Both the position numbers and the translations under genes were made by a program. From the NCBI RefSeq assembly GCF_007667425.1, contig NZ_VDRC01000001.1:496001-560000 (forward strand): 64,000 nucleotides of DNA, in the 5' to 3' direction. Below are positions 40,929 to 50,036 of this stretch, in pieces. The notes beneath the pieces were generated by a model that was given only the letters and a program-made list of their open reading frames with translations, was not told the origin of the DNA and searched no databases. The DNA is from Microbacterium sp. 1.5R. GTDB lineage: Bacteria; Actinomycetota; Actinomycetes; Actinomycetales; Microbacteriaceae. Numbering within the stretch: the first letter of the stretch is position 1; every line of letters starts with the position of its first letter.

Positions 40929-42383
40929 GTGCCCGAAGCATCAGCCAACATCGGAGTCGTCGGACTCGCCGTCATGGGGTCGAACCTCGCCCGCAACCTC
41001 GCGAGCCGAGAGGGCAACACGGTCGCGGTGTTCAACCGGAGCTACGAGAAGACCGAGACGCTGGTCTCCGAGCACCCCGAGGCCGGGTTCATCCCCGCAC
41101 AGACGTATCAGGACTTCGCCGACAGCCTGCAGAAGCCGCGCACCGCGATCATCATGGTCAAGGCCGGCCGCCCGACGGATGCCGTCATCGATTCGCTCCT
41201 CGAGGTCTTCGAGCCGGGCGACATCATCGTCGACGGCGGCAACGCCTACTTCCCCGACACGATCCGCCGCGAGAAGGCGGTCCGTAAGACGGGTGTGAAC
41301 TTCGTCGGCGCCGGGATCTCGGGCGGCGAGGAGGGCGCCCTGACCGGGCCCTCGATCATGCCGGGCGGATCGGACGAGTCGTGGGTCACGCTCGGGCCGA
41401 TCCTGAAGTCCATCGCCGCGGTCGCCGAGGGCGAGCCCTGCGTCACCCACGTCGGTCACGACGGCGCGGGCCACTTCGTGAAGATGGTGCACAACGGCAT
41501 CGAGTACGCCGACATGCAGCTCATCGCCGAGGCGTACGACCTCATCCGCCGCGGCACTGGTAAGAGCCCGGCCGAGATCGCCGACATCTTCGCCGAGTGG
41601 AACACCGGCGAGCTGGAGTCCTACCTGATCGAGATCACCGCCGAGGTGCTGCGCCAGGTGGATGCCGAGACGGGGAAGCCGCTCGTCGACGTCATCCTCG
41701 ACCAGGCCGGAGCCAAGGGCACCGGCGCCTGGACCGTGCAGACCGCCCTCTCGCTGGGCGTGCCGGTCTCGGGCATCGCCGAGGCCACCTTCGCCCGCTC
41801 GCTCTCCTCGCACCCCGAGCAGCGCGCGGTCGCGTCGGCTCTTCCCGGCCCCGACGACGAGTTCACCGTCGCCCCGGATGACGTCGACGCGTTCATCGAG
41901 GACGTGCGTCTCGCTCTCTACGCCTCGAAGATCGTGGCCTACTCGCAGGGCTTCGACGAGATCCGCGCCGGCGCTGCCGAGTACGACTGGAACATCGACC
42001 TCGGCGCGATCTCGAAGATCTGGCGCGGCGGCTGCATCATCCGCGCCCAGTTCCTCAACCGCATCGCCGACGCCTACCAGGCCGAGCCCGAGCTGCCGGT
42101 CCTCATGACGGCGCCGTACTTCGCCGAGGCCCTCACCCGCGGCCAGGCCGCGTGGCGCCGCGTGGTCGTGACGGCCGCACAGGCCGGCATCCCCGCCCCG
42201 GCGTTCTCGTCGTCGCTGTCGTACTACGACGGCATCCGCGCCGACCGCCTGCCCGCCGCCCTCGTGCAGGGACAGCGCGACTTCTTCGGTGCGCACACCT
42301 ACAAGCGCATCGACAAGGAAGGCACCTTCCACACGCAGTGGTCGGGCGACCGCACCGAGATCGAAGCAGAAGACACCCACTGA
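40929..42383 (+). CDS. gnd: 6-phosphogluconate dehydrogenase, decarboxylating
   Basis: Oxidative pentose phosphate pathway: 6-phosphogluconate plus NAD(P) to ribulose-5-phosphate, CO2 and NAD(P)H. 484 residues, the long dimeric form. NADP-binding VVGLAVMGSNLARNLASREG and VFNRSYEKTE, substrate motif GAGISGGEEGALTGPSIMPGG, catalytic Lys in GHFVKMVHNGIEYADMQLI, and the C-terminal helical domain. The Asn-Arg-Ser-Tyr after the second beta strand favours NADP. Confidence 0.95.
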   Translation: MPEASANIGVVGLAVMGSNLARNLASREGNTVAVFNRSYEKTETLVSEHPEAGFIPAQTYQDFADSLQKPRTAIIMVKAGRPTDAVIDSLLEVFEPGDIIVDGGNAYFPDTIRREKAVRKTGVNFVGAGISGGEEGALTGPSIMPGGSDESWVTLGPILKSIAAVAEGEPCVTHVGHDGAGHFVKMVHNGIEYADMQLIAEAYDLIRRGTGKSPAEIADIFAEWNTGELESYLIEITAEVLRQVDAETGKPLVDVILDQAGAKGTGAWTVQTALSLGVPVSGIAEATFARSLSSHPEQRAVASALPGPDDEFTVAPDDVDAFIEDVRLALYASKIVAYSQGFDEIRAGAAEYDWNIDLGAISKIWRGGCIIRAQFLNRIADAYQAEPELPVLMTAPYFAEALTRGQAAWRRVVVTAAQAGIPAPAFSSSLSYYDGIRADRLPAALVQGQRDFFGAHTYKRIDKEGTFHTQWSGDRTEIEAEDTH

Positions 42384-42401
42384 CCGTCCTCGACGGCAGG
42401 A

Positions 42402-42433
42402 CGAAGGCCCCGGCGGATCCGCCGGGGCCTTCG
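42402..42433. terminator. Bidirectional terminator between gnd and the ABC genes
   Basis: A perfect 14-bp palindromic stem (42402-42415 with 42420-42433) around GATC, between two convergent genes, with a T-rich run on the plus side. Confidence 0.75.
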
Positions 42434-42440
42434 TCGTCTC

Positions 42441-43166
42441 TCACCCAGTGATGTCCTGCACCACGCCTCTCGCGAGACGCAGCCGCCTCGTCGCACGCCG
42501 GGCCACCGCGGAGTCGTGCGTGACGACGATCATCGTGATCCCCCCGGCGCACAGGCGCTCGAGCAGGGCCAGGATCTCGTCTCGCATGCTCTCGTCGAGG
42601 TTGCCGGTCGGCTCGTCGGCCAACAGCACCCGTGGCCTCTTCACGATCGCCCTGGCGATCGCCACACGCTGCTGCTGCCCTCCGGAGAGCTCCGACGGCA
42701 GGTGGTCGCCCCTGTCGTCGAGCCCGACCTGTGCGAGAGCTTCAGAGACACGGGCTGCGCGCTCGGCGCGACCGAGGAGTCCCGGCTCGAGCGCCATGTT
42801 CACGTTCTCCGCCGCAGTGAGCGTCGGGATCAGGTTGAACCCCTGGAACACGAATCCGATGTCCTCGGCGCGGACCCGGTTCAGCTCTCGCGCAGACGCC
42901 GAGGCCAGCTCCATCTCGCCGAGCATCAGCGAACCGGACGACGGCCTGTCGAGCGCCCCCAGCATCTGCAGCAGCGTGGACTTGCCTCCTCCCGTCGGCC
43001 CCTGGATGGTGACGAACTCCCCGCGACCGATGGTGAGGTCGACCCCGGTGAGCGCCTTCACCGTCCGGCCCTTCTGCGCGTAGGTGCGGGTGACGTTCTC
43101 GGCGCGGTAGATCGGCGCGGCGGAACCCGTACCGTCGGCCGTTCGCGCGATGTCTGCGATTGTCAT
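42441..43166 (-). CDS. MacB/LolD-type ABC transporter ATPase
   Basis: A 241-residue ATPase of the LolD/MacB/FtsE branch. Walker A GPTGGGKST, Q-loop FVFQGFNLIPTLTAAENV, signature LSGGQQQRVAIARA, Walker B VLLADEPTGNLD and the H-loop VTHDSAV. The ATG at 43166 has GAGGAGA upstream; the frame stays open 35 codons further into the permease gene region. With the permease upstream in the same operon it forms a MacB-like exporter or mechanotransmission pump of unknown substrate. Confidence 0.93.
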   Translation of the reverse strand: MTIADIARTADGTGSAAPIYRAENVTRTYAQKGRTVKALTGVDLTIGRGEFVTIQGPTGGGKSTLLQMLGALDRPSSGSLMLGEMELASASARELNRVRAEDIGFVFQGFNLIPTLTAAENVNMALEPGLLGRAERAARVSEALAQVGLDDRGDHLPSELSGGQQQRVAIARAIVKRPRVLLADEPTGNLDESMRDEILALLERLCAGGITMIVVTHDSAVARRATRRLRLARGVVQDITG

Positions 43167-43206
43167 GGTGATCTCTCCTCGAGTGTGAAGTGGTGTCGCA
43201 CGTCCG

Positions 43207-44682
43207 TCAGGCGACGGATCGCAGGGCTTCGGCCGGGCTAAGACGCGCCGCGCGCCATCCTCCGAAGGCACCGGCGACGAGGCCGCCCAGCACCGCGAGG
43301 CCGACCGCCGCGACGATGATCCAGGGGGTGAACGGCGCCTGGAGGACGATGTCTGCGGCCTGCTGGCTCTGGAACATCCCTCCGCCTCCGCCCGGGCCGC
43401 CGCCCATTCCGCCGCCCGGGCCGCCGCCCCCCTCTCCGCCGGCGGTCGCCGCGACCGTCGGCTTCACGATGTTGATGACGAAGATCCCCGCGACGCCGAG
43501 CAGCAGACCGACGGCACCGCCGATCAGTCCCTGCACCATCGACTCTCCGGCGACCTGACGGACGACTCGCCCGTTCGACCAGCCGATGGCCTTCAACGTG
43601 CCGAATTCGCGGGTGCGGCGTGAGACCCCGGACAGAGTGAGCAGCACCGAGAGCAGAACCGCTACTGCGAGCACGATGATCGACAGCCAGGTGCCGAGGT
43701 TCGTGATCAGCGAGGTCGCGCTCGAGAGCGAGCCGGAGACGGTGGACGCGAGCTCGGACTGCGACGTGACCGTCGCGTCTGGCAGTTCGTCGGCGAGAGC
43801 GGCTTGCACGGCGTCGATCGCCGACGCGGATTCCGCCTGCACGTACACCGTCGAGATCACCTCCCCTGCGCCGGAGAGCTGCTGCGCCGTGCCGAGCGGC
43901 AGGTAGACGTTGGCGGCGGTGTCGGCGGCGTCGGAGGTCGATTTGACGATGCCGACCACCTCGACGTCGGAGCCGGCGACGTCGATCGTGTCGCCGACGG
44001 CGATCTCGTTCGTCGTCGCATAGGTCGCGTCGAGCACCGCGACGAGCGAACCCGAATCGTCTGCATCGAGCGCTCGCCCGTCGCTGACCTCCACTGAAGC
44101 AAGCGGCCCCACGGACGTCACCGCGGGATCGACGCCGAGCACGGTGAACGAGTCCACGCCGAACGACCCGCCGCCTGCGCCGTCGGCCCCGCCCTGCGGA
44201 GGAGCCTGGCCCTCGGCCGGTCCGTCTGCGCCGGTCGTGCCGTCCCGCTGCCCGAATCCGCCGCTGGGGAGCTCGCCAGAGAAGGTCGAGTTCGTGAGGC
44301 TGAGGGCGGCGGATGCCGCGGTCACACCCTCGGTCGAGGTCACTGCGTCGAGCACCGAGGCGTCGAGCGTGCCTCGCATGAAGTCCGTCATCAGGGTCGA
44401 CTGACTCAACGTCGTCGTATCCCCGTCGGTCGCGCCGTCCTCCGAACCGAAGTCGAAGCGCTGGCCGCCTCCCTCCCCCGGCTCCGCGGCCGCTCCGGTC
44501 ACCGTGAGGTCGGTCCCGATGCCGTAGACCGATTCCAGGGCCTGGGTCTGCGCATCGCGCACGCCGGCGGTGAGGGCGTTCACGACGATCACGAGCGCGA
44601 TGGCTATCGCCAGCCCGATCGCCACGATCATCGTCTGCTTCTTGCGACCCGCCAGCTCTCGCCGCAGATATCTCCCGTACAT
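43207..44682 (-). CDS. MacB/FtsX-like ABC transporter permease
   Basis: A 491-residue membrane protein: one membrane helix near the N-terminus (MIVAIGLAIAIALVIVVNAL), a large extracellular MacB-like domain (residues 45-330), and three C-terminal helices with the FtsX motif SRRTREFGTLKAIGWSNGRV. Between the second and third of these is an unusual Gly-rich loop (GGEGGGGPGGGMGGGPGGG). The extracellular part also has a Gly/Gln-rich stretch (FGQRDGTTGADGPAEGQAP). It is divergent from a two-component system that may control it. Confidence 0.9.
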   Translation of the reverse strand: MYGRYLRRELAGRKKQTMIVAIGLAIAIALVIVVNALTAGVRDAQTQALESVYGIGTDLTVTGAAAEPGEGGGQRFDFGSEDGATDGDTTTLSQSTLMTDFMRGTLDASVLDAVTSTEGVTAASAALSLTNSTFSGELPSGGFGQRDGTTGADGPAEGQAPPQGGADGAGGGSFGVDSFTVLGVDPAVTSVGPLASVEVSDGRALDADDSGSLVAVLDATYATTNEIAVGDTIDVAGSDVEVVGIVKSTSDAADTAANVYLPLGTAQQLSGAGEVISTVYVQAESASAIDAVQAALADELPDATVTSQSELASTVSGSLSSATSLITNLGTWLSIIVLAVAVLLSVLLTLSGVSRRTREFGTLKAIGWSNGRVVRQVAGESMVQGLIGGAVGLLLGVAGIFVINIVKPTVAATAGGEGGGGPGGGMGGGPGGGGGMFQSQQAADIVLQAPFTPWIIVAAVGLAVLGGLVAGAFGGWRAARLSPAEALRSVA

Positions 44683-44769
44683 GTGTCTCCTTCTGTCGCG
44701 CCGATCGCGAGCCGATCACGACGCTAGGGAGCGGACTTTGGCGGGATCGAAGGAGCAGTGATGAGGAGG

Positions 44770-44824
44770 CTATGGATACGGATGTCTCAGCCAACGCATA
44801 GCGCTCTCCATAGAAATCGCATAG
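44770..44824. promoter_or_regulatory. Phased CATAG repeats in the divergent ABC / two-component control region
   Basis: CATAG begins at 44797, 44809 and 44820, a spacing of 12 and 11 bp (about one helical turn). CTATGG, the reverse complement of the middle copy, is at 44770-44775. OmpR-type regulators usually bind direct repeats with about 11-bp phasing, so this is a candidate binding site for the regulator encoded next. Confidence 0.4.
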
Positions 44825-44845
44825 GAGATTCCGCAGAATGAATCC

Positions 44846-45574
44846 ATGAGCTCCGACCTGCCCGACCTGCGCCGTCCCGACGGCTCCCCTCTGCGCATCC
44901 TCGCCGTCGACGACGAGCAGATGCTCACCGACCTGCTGGCGATGGCCCTGCGCATGGAGGGCTGGGAGGTGCGCACGGCATCCTCCGGACTCGAAGCCCT
45001 GCAAGTGGCGCGGGAGTTCGAGCCGGATGCCCTCGTGCTCGACATCATGATGCCTGACCTCGACGGGATGTCGGTGCTGCGTCGTCTCCGCGAAGCCGGG
45101 AACCTCGTGCCGGTGCTCTTCCTCACCGCGAAGGATGCCGTGGGCGACCGCGTCGCAGGTCTCACCGCCGGCGGCGACGACTACGTCACCAAGCCGTTCA
45201 GCCTGGAGGAGGTCATCGCCCGGCTCCGCGCGATCATCCGCCGCACCGGCCACGCCACAGCCGACGACGGCCAGTCGATCCTCCGCGTCGCCGACCTCTC
45301 GCTCAACGAGGACAGCCACGAGGTCGTGCGAGACGGCACCGAGATCGAGTTGACCGCCACGGAGTTCGAGCTGCTGCGCTTCCTCATGCGCAACGAGCGA
45401 CGGGTGCTGTCGAAGGCGCAGATCCTCGACCGCGTGTGGAGCTACGACTTCGGCGGCAAGTCGTCGGTCGTCGAGCTCTACATCTCGTACCTCCGCAAGA
45501 AGATCGACGCGGGTCGCACTCCCCTGCTGCACACTGTGCGCGGCGTCGGCTACATGATCAAGGCGCCTCAGTGA
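44846..45574 (+). CDS. Response regulator, OmpR/PhoB family
   Basis: A 242-residue regulator. Receiver domain from about residue 17 with Asp22-Asp23 and phosphoacceptor Asp66 in LVLDIMMPDLDG, switch Thr in FLTAKD, Lys in VTKPF. The C-terminal winged helix (about 145-240) has LTATEFELLRFLMRNERRVLSKAQILDRVW. Translationally coupled to the kinase by a GTGA overlap. Confidence 0.94.
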   Translation: MSSDLPDLRRPDGSPLRILAVDDEQMLTDLLAMALRMEGWEVRTASSGLEALQVAREFEPDALVLDIMMPDLDGMSVLRRLREAGNLVPVLFLTAKDAVGDRVAGLTAGGDDYVTKPFSLEEVIARLRAIIRRTGHATADDGQSILRVADLSLNEDSHEVVRDGTEIELTATEFELLRFLMRNERRVLSKAQILDRVWSYDFGGKSSVVELYISYLRKKIDAGRTPLLHTVRGVGYMIKAPQ

Positions 45575-47088
45575 GCACTCCCCGACTCGCGGCCCGGCCG
45601 ATGAGCCTGCAGACCCGGCTCATGACGGCCGTGATCGGGTTCGTGTCGCTCATCCTCGTGATCGTCGCCATCATCACGAGCGCGATCCTCGGCCGAACGC
45701 TCGAAGGGCAGCTCGACCAGAAGATCGAGCAGTACGCCGGCCAGCTGACGTACCTCGTCAACAAATTCCCCTCGAACATCGGCACGGCAGCCGACATCTT
45801 CGCGAGCACCACCTCGCCCGAGCCCGGCCTGCTCGTGGCGGTGTCGAATCAGGCCGGCGCCACCGGGGTCATTTTGAACAGCCCTCGGGACGAGATGAGC
45901 ACCGGGCCGGCCATGCTGAGCTCGAGGCAGCTCGCCCAGCTGGAATCGGGGCTGGACGGCGAATCGAACGCGACGGTCTCGATCGACGGTCTGGGGTCGT
46001 ACCGCCTCGTCGTGGCGACCGCACCGCAGACCGGTGCGACGGTGGTGACGGGGCTGCCGCGCGATGAGATCCAGAACCAGCTGACCACCCTCCTGACGGT
46101 GATCGTGCTCGCGACCATCGGCGGGCTCATCCTGCTCGCCCTCACGACGGCCATCACGATCCGCGTGAGTCTGCGACCGCTGCGCGCCGTCGCCGCCACC
46201 GCCACCCGGGTGGCGAATCAGCAGCTCGACCGCGGCCAGGTCGAGATCACGGAGCGGGTCCCGGCGTACGAGGCGGATCCGCGCACCGAGACCGGTCTCG
46301 TGGGCGCGGCGCTGAACAAGCTGCTCGATCACGTCAACACCTCGCTGGCAGCCCGCCAGAAGAACGAGGAGCAGATGCGGCGGTTCGTCGCAGACGCGAG
46401 TCACGAGCTGCGGACGCCGCTCGCCAGCATCCGCGGGTACTCCGAGCTGTCGCTCAAGGCTCTCAGCCAGCAGCAGGGCCCCGTGGTGATCGAGAGCACC
46501 ACGACGTCTCTCGAGCGCATCCAGGCGCAGTCGCTGCGCATGACGCGTCTCGTCGAGGACCTCCTCCTTCTCGCGCGGCTCGACGAGGGGCGCGAACTCG
46601 TGCACGGCACGATCGACCTCGCGCAGCTGGCGCTGGAGGGTCTGTCGGATGCGCGTCCGACGGCCCCCGACCATCACTGGAACATCGAGGTGCCCGCTGA
46701 GCCGCTCGTGGTCGTGGGCGACTCGGGGCGCATGCACCAGGTGATCGCGAATCTGCTGGCGAACGCTCGCACCCATACGCCGGCCGGCACCCACATCACC
46801 CTGCGTGTGGGTCGGGAGGGCGACGAGGCCGTGCTGCGTGTGCACGACGACGGTCCCGGCATCGACCCGAGCGTGCGCGACGAGCTCTTCGCCCGATTCG
46901 CCCGAGCCGACACGTCACGCGCCAGGCAGACCGGAGGCACCGGGCTCGGACTCGCGATCGCCAAGGCGATCGTCGAGGGGCACGGCGGCCGGATCACGGT
47001 CGATAGCGCACCGGGCGACACGACGTTCTCGGTGAGGATCCCGACGCACCGGGACGCTCCGGAGAGAGACGCCGCCTCGAGTCAGTAG
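45571..47088 (+). CDS. Sensor histidine kinase, EnvZ-like
   Basis: A 505-residue kinase with two membrane helices (about 18-40 and 172-198) around a 130-residue extracellular sensor, a HAMP domain, the HisKA domain with His278 in VADASHELRTPLASIRGYSEL, and the ATPase domain with N box NLLANARTHT, DDGPGIDP and GGTGLGLAIAK. It is the partner of the regulator encoded just upstream. Its stop overlaps the end of the convergent flavoprotein gene by 7 bp. Confidence 0.93.
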   Translation: MSTPRLAARPMSLQTRLMTAVIGFVSLILVIVAIITSAILGRTLEGQLDQKIEQYAGQLTYLVNKFPSNIGTAADIFASTTSPEPGLLVAVSNQAGATGVILNSPRDEMSTGPAMLSSRQLAQLESGLDGESNATVSIDGLGSYRLVVATAPQTGATVVTGLPRDEIQNQLTTLLTVIVLATIGGLILLALTTAITIRVSLRPLRAVAATATRVANQQLDRGQVEITERVPAYEADPRTETGLVGAALNKLLDHVNTSLAARQKNEEQMRRFVADASHELRTPLASIRGYSELSLKALSQQQGPVVIESTTTSLERIQAQSLRMTRLVEDLLLLARLDEGRELVHGTIDLAQLALEGLSDARPTAPDHHWNIEVPAEPLVVVGDSGRMHQVIANLLANARTHTPAGTHITLRVGREGDEAVLRVHDDGPGIDPSVRDELFARFARADTSRARQTGGTGLGLAIAKAIVEGHGGRITVDSAPGDTTFSVRIPTHRDAPERDAASSQ

Positions 47089-48656
47089 CCGGCGAAGGCG
47101 TCGGTCGTCAGCGACCTGGCGCTCCGCAGGGCCGGAGCGAGGTCGGCGATCAGTCGCGGCGGACCCGAGATGAAAGCATGTCGCGAACCGAGATCCGGCA
47201 CCCACTGCGCGAGCCCTGCGCCGTCGAGTCGTGCTCCGTGCGCCCAACTCCACTGCGCGGGCAGGTCGGCGGGCTCGTCGCGCGTGAAGACGATGACACG
47301 CGCGCCGGTGGCGGCGAGCTCGTCGCGGAACGCCAGCTCGCTGCTGTCCGCCGCGACGTAGACCAGCACGACATCGCGCTGCGCTCCGGACTGCTGGAGT
47401 TGACGGAGCTGGGAGACGAACGGGGTGACACCGATGCCCGCAGCGACCATGAGCACGGGCGCCTCCGAGCGCGGGAGAACGAAATCACCCCAGGTACCCG
47501 TGACGGCGAGCGTCGCTCCGGGCTGGGCGTCGGCGAGAGCGCGCTTGTAGGTCGATGGACGTCTCTGATCGCCGTGCTTGTACGCGATGCGCAGCACGGG
47601 CAGATCCGCGGGCGCCGACACGATGCTGAACTCGCGTCGCGTGCCGCGGGCGTCGGGTGTGCGGTGCGGCACATCCAGCTCGAGGTACTGCCCCGGCAGG
47701 AAGCGCACCTTCCCCCGCGCTCGGAAGGTGAGTTCCTGCGCGGTGGGCGTGAGTGACCTCCGCTGCTCGAGCACCAGGCGCACCGACCCCCGGAGGGCGA
47801 ACGCGAAGGCGAGCAGGTTGCCGATCAGCAGCGCCCTCTCCTGCCCCAGCGTGAACAGAGAGCCGATGGCGATCGGCCACCCTGCCAGCACACCGACGAG
47901 CGCCGCGACCGAGAACTGCTGCCACCGACGCGGCGGCATGGTCAGGGGTTCGGACAGCATGAACGCCCCGAGGAACAGGAACGGCGACTGCAGCACGGCG
48001 AACGACAGCGCAGCTCCGAGGTCGAAGGCGAGCGCGAACTCCTGAGCCTGCACCGCCTGACGCAGCACCGAGACGGCGATGGCGATGACGAGGAACGCGA
48101 GGACGATGCGCACCTTCTCGGTGCGCCACAGCACCGCCAGCCCGAGGATCGCCACCGGGATGAAGAGCGACGGGGTGCCCACCCACCAGGACGACGAAGT
48201 GCCCAGCCACTCGAAGGCGCCGAAAGCGCCCAGGATCGACACGACGGATGCCCCGAACGCCGCGGGGTTGAGGATGTGGCGTCCACGCCACACGATGAGG
48301 TACTTCGACAGGCTGGCGAGCGCACCGGCGATCGCGAGCCCCAGCAGAGCGGTGCCCTCAATCCCCGGACGCAGCACGAACAGCAGGATGAGCGCCGAGA
48401 TCAGGGACGACTCGATGCGCCAGGGCAGCCGCAGCACGCGCTGCGCGAGGGCGTCCACCGCCGAGATGACCACCGCCAGCACCACGAAGGATGCGAGGAT
48501 CTCGAGCGGCGTCGGCGACACGATCACTCCGAGCGCGGAGAGCAGGATCGCGATGAGCGCGAGCGCGAGCAGGGCGAACAGCACGAGACGGTACATCGAG
48601 ATGCCGCCGAGGAAGGCCAGCACGCGCTGGCGCAGAGCGGTCGCGGAAGTGATCAC
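47082..48656 (-). CDS. NqrB/RnfD-like membrane domain fused to an FNR-like reductase
   Basis: A 524-residue fusion. Residues 1-290 have about ten membrane segments and NqrB/RnfD hallmarks, notably SKYLIVWRGRHILNPAAFGA and ALILLFVLRP. Residues 300-524 form a ferredoxin-NADP reductase-like module: FAD-binding RREFSIVSAPA after FLPGQYLELDVP, nucleotide-binding VLMVAAGIGVTPFVSQLRQL and FISGPPRLIADL. It should take electrons from NAD(P)H in the cytoplasm and move them into the membrane. The GTG at 48656 follows AGAGAAG. Last gene of the operon with the FMN-binding lipoprotein and ApbE. Confidence 0.85.
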   Translation of the reverse strand: MITSATALRQRVLAFLGGISMYRLVLFALLALALIAILLSALGVIVSPTPLEILASFVVLAVVISAVDALAQRVLRLPWRIESSLISALILLFVLRPGIEGTALLGLAIAGALASLSKYLIVWRGRHILNPAAFGASVVSILGAFGAFEWLGTSSSWWVGTPSLFIPVAILGLAVLWRTEKVRIVLAFLVIAIAVSVLRQAVQAQEFALAFDLGAALSFAVLQSPFLFLGAFMLSEPLTMPPRRWQQFSVAALVGVLAGWPIAIGSLFTLGQERALLIGNLLAFAFALRGSVRLVLEQRRSLTPTAQELTFRARGKVRFLPGQYLELDVPHRTPDARGTRREFSIVSAPADLPVLRIAYKHGDQRRPSTYKRALADAQPGATLAVTGTWGDFVLPRSEAPVLMVAAGIGVTPFVSQLRQLQQSGAQRDVVLVYVAADSSELAFRDELAATGARVIVFTRDEPADLPAQWSWAHGARLDGAGLAQWVPDLGSRHAFISGPPRLIADLAPALRSARSLTTDAFAGY

Positions 48657-48701
48657 GGTGCTTCTCTTTTCTGGTCGTCGATGAAGGGAAGGGCGGCGCC
48701 T

Positions 48702-49559
48702 TCACGCCCTGACGGTGAACAGTTCGGCGGGGCAGCCGGCCGAGCGCTGTGCACGTCCGTCGGTCGACATCCGCACCCACTCCACGCCCCACTCGTCGGC
48801 GAGCTCTGGCCCGCCGTCGAAGAAGAGGGCGGTGGCGACGGCATCCGCTCTCATGGCGTCCGACGCCATCGCCCACGTCGCCGCCCAGGTGCGCACGGGG
48901 ACTCCGGTGCGGGCATCGAGGACGTGGTGCAGCCCGTCGCCCCATGCGCGACGGTTCACCGCCGACGCGCACAGCGCAGCATCCTGCAGTTCGACGATGC
49001 CGATCGCCGCGGTGGGGTCGTAGGGGTGCTCGAGGCCGACCCGCACGACCGCTCCCCTGGTCCGCATGTCGCCACCGGCATCGACGACGAGGTCACCGGG
49101 CACGTCCGACAGCACGTCCGTCACGAGGTCGACGAGGCGACCCTTGCCGAGTGCGCCGACGTCGAGCAGGGCGGGAGCGGATGCCGTGACCTCGCCCCGC
49201 GTCCATCGGACGGTGTTCCGCCACTGCGACGGCGCCGCGATCGGCGGTCCGGCCGTCAGCGAATAGGCGGCGTCGTAGCCGAGCGACACGAGGCTGTCGG
49301 CGACGAGCGGATTGACGGCGCCACCGGTCGCCGCCGAGACGTCGCGGTACGCATCGAGCATCGGTCCCGCGTCGGACGAGAGCAGCGAGCCGCCCTCTCT
49401 ACCCAGGCGAGCGACCGCCGAATCGGCGCGGAATCGCGACCATTCGCGATCGAAGCGGTCGATCTCCGCGCTCACCGCACGCCGTTGGGTGCCATCGAGG
49501 TCATGCCCGGTCTCGATCTCCCACCGGGTCCCGATCGCCTCGAAGCGCCAGATCGCCAT
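48702..49559 (-). CDS. apbE: ApbE-family FAD:protein FMN transferase
   Basis: Attaches FMN covalently to Thr or Ser of target proteins using FAD. 285 residues; family motifs are IDRFDREWSRFRADSAVARL, LDVGALGKGRLVD, VVDAGGDMRTRG, and the metal-binding segment WAMASDAMRADAVATALFF. No signal peptide or lipobox is visible and there is no room for one, since only 15 bp separate it from the preceding gene. That is unusual, because the flavinylation target next door is exported. Confidence 0.87.
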   Translation of the reverse strand: MAIWRFEAIGTRWEIETGHDLDGTQRRAVSAEIDRFDREWSRFRADSAVARLGREGGSLLSSDAGPMLDAYRDVSAATGGAVNPLVADSLVSLGYDAAYSLTAGPPIAAPSQWRNTVRWTRGEVTASAPALLDVGALGKGRLVDLVTDVLSDVPGDLVVDAGGDMRTRGAVVRVGLEHPYDPTAAIGIVELQDAALCASAVNRRAWGDGLHHVLDARTGVPVRTWAATWAMASDAMRADAVATALFFDGGPELADEWGVEWVRMSTDGRAQRSAGCPAELFTVRA

Positions 49560-49574
49560 GGCGGGTCAGGCGCC

Positions 49575-50036
49575 TCAGGCGGCCGCCTGCTCCTTGATCG
49601 ACTCGACGGCCTGGTTGAAGCCGCCGCTGGTGAGCGACGATCCGGCGACACGGCTCACCGAGATGTCATCGAGCGACTTGCCCACGACCTCGTCCGAGAT
49701 GCCGTCGATGAACTGCCCCTGGTACTGCTCGCTCTCACGGGCCTTGGGGTCGCCGGTCACCTCGACGCTCTCGACCACACCGTCGGCGATCGTCAGCGAC
49801 ACCGAGATCGACTCGACGGTCTCGGGCGTCTGATACGAGCCCTCGGCCTCGTAGGTGCCGTCCTTGTACTCGCCGCCCGTGGCGGCCGAGTCGGACGACG
49901 ACGTGCTGCCGTCGTCGCCGGTGGACGGCGTCTGCGCGTCACTCGTGCCGGAGCACCCGGCGAGGACGAGGAGCCCGGCGACGCCGAGAAGTGCGGAACC
50001 CTTGCGGACAGTGGTCGGTACGGTCGTGCGGATCAT
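49575..50036 (-). CDS. FMN-binding domain lipoprotein
   Basis: A 153-residue lipoprotein: signal peptide with lipobox LVLAGC and Cys28, a Ser/Thr/Asp-rich linker to about residue 55, then an FMN_bind domain (YKDGTYEAEGSY to the end). The usual flavinylation motif SGAT-x-(S/T) appears as AGSSLTS at 131-137, so Ser134 is the likely acceptor of ApbE-linked FMN. First gene of the flavin operon; ribosome site GGAGGA. It should carry electrons on the outer face of the membrane. Confidence 0.83.
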   Translation of the reverse strand: MIRTTVPTTVRKGSALLGVAGLLVLAGCSGTSDAQTPSTGDDGSTSSSDSAATGGEYKDGTYEAEGSYQTPETVESISVSLTIADGVVESVEVTGDPKARESEQYQGQFIDGISDEVVGKSLDDISVSRVAGSSLTSGGFNQAVESIKEQAAA

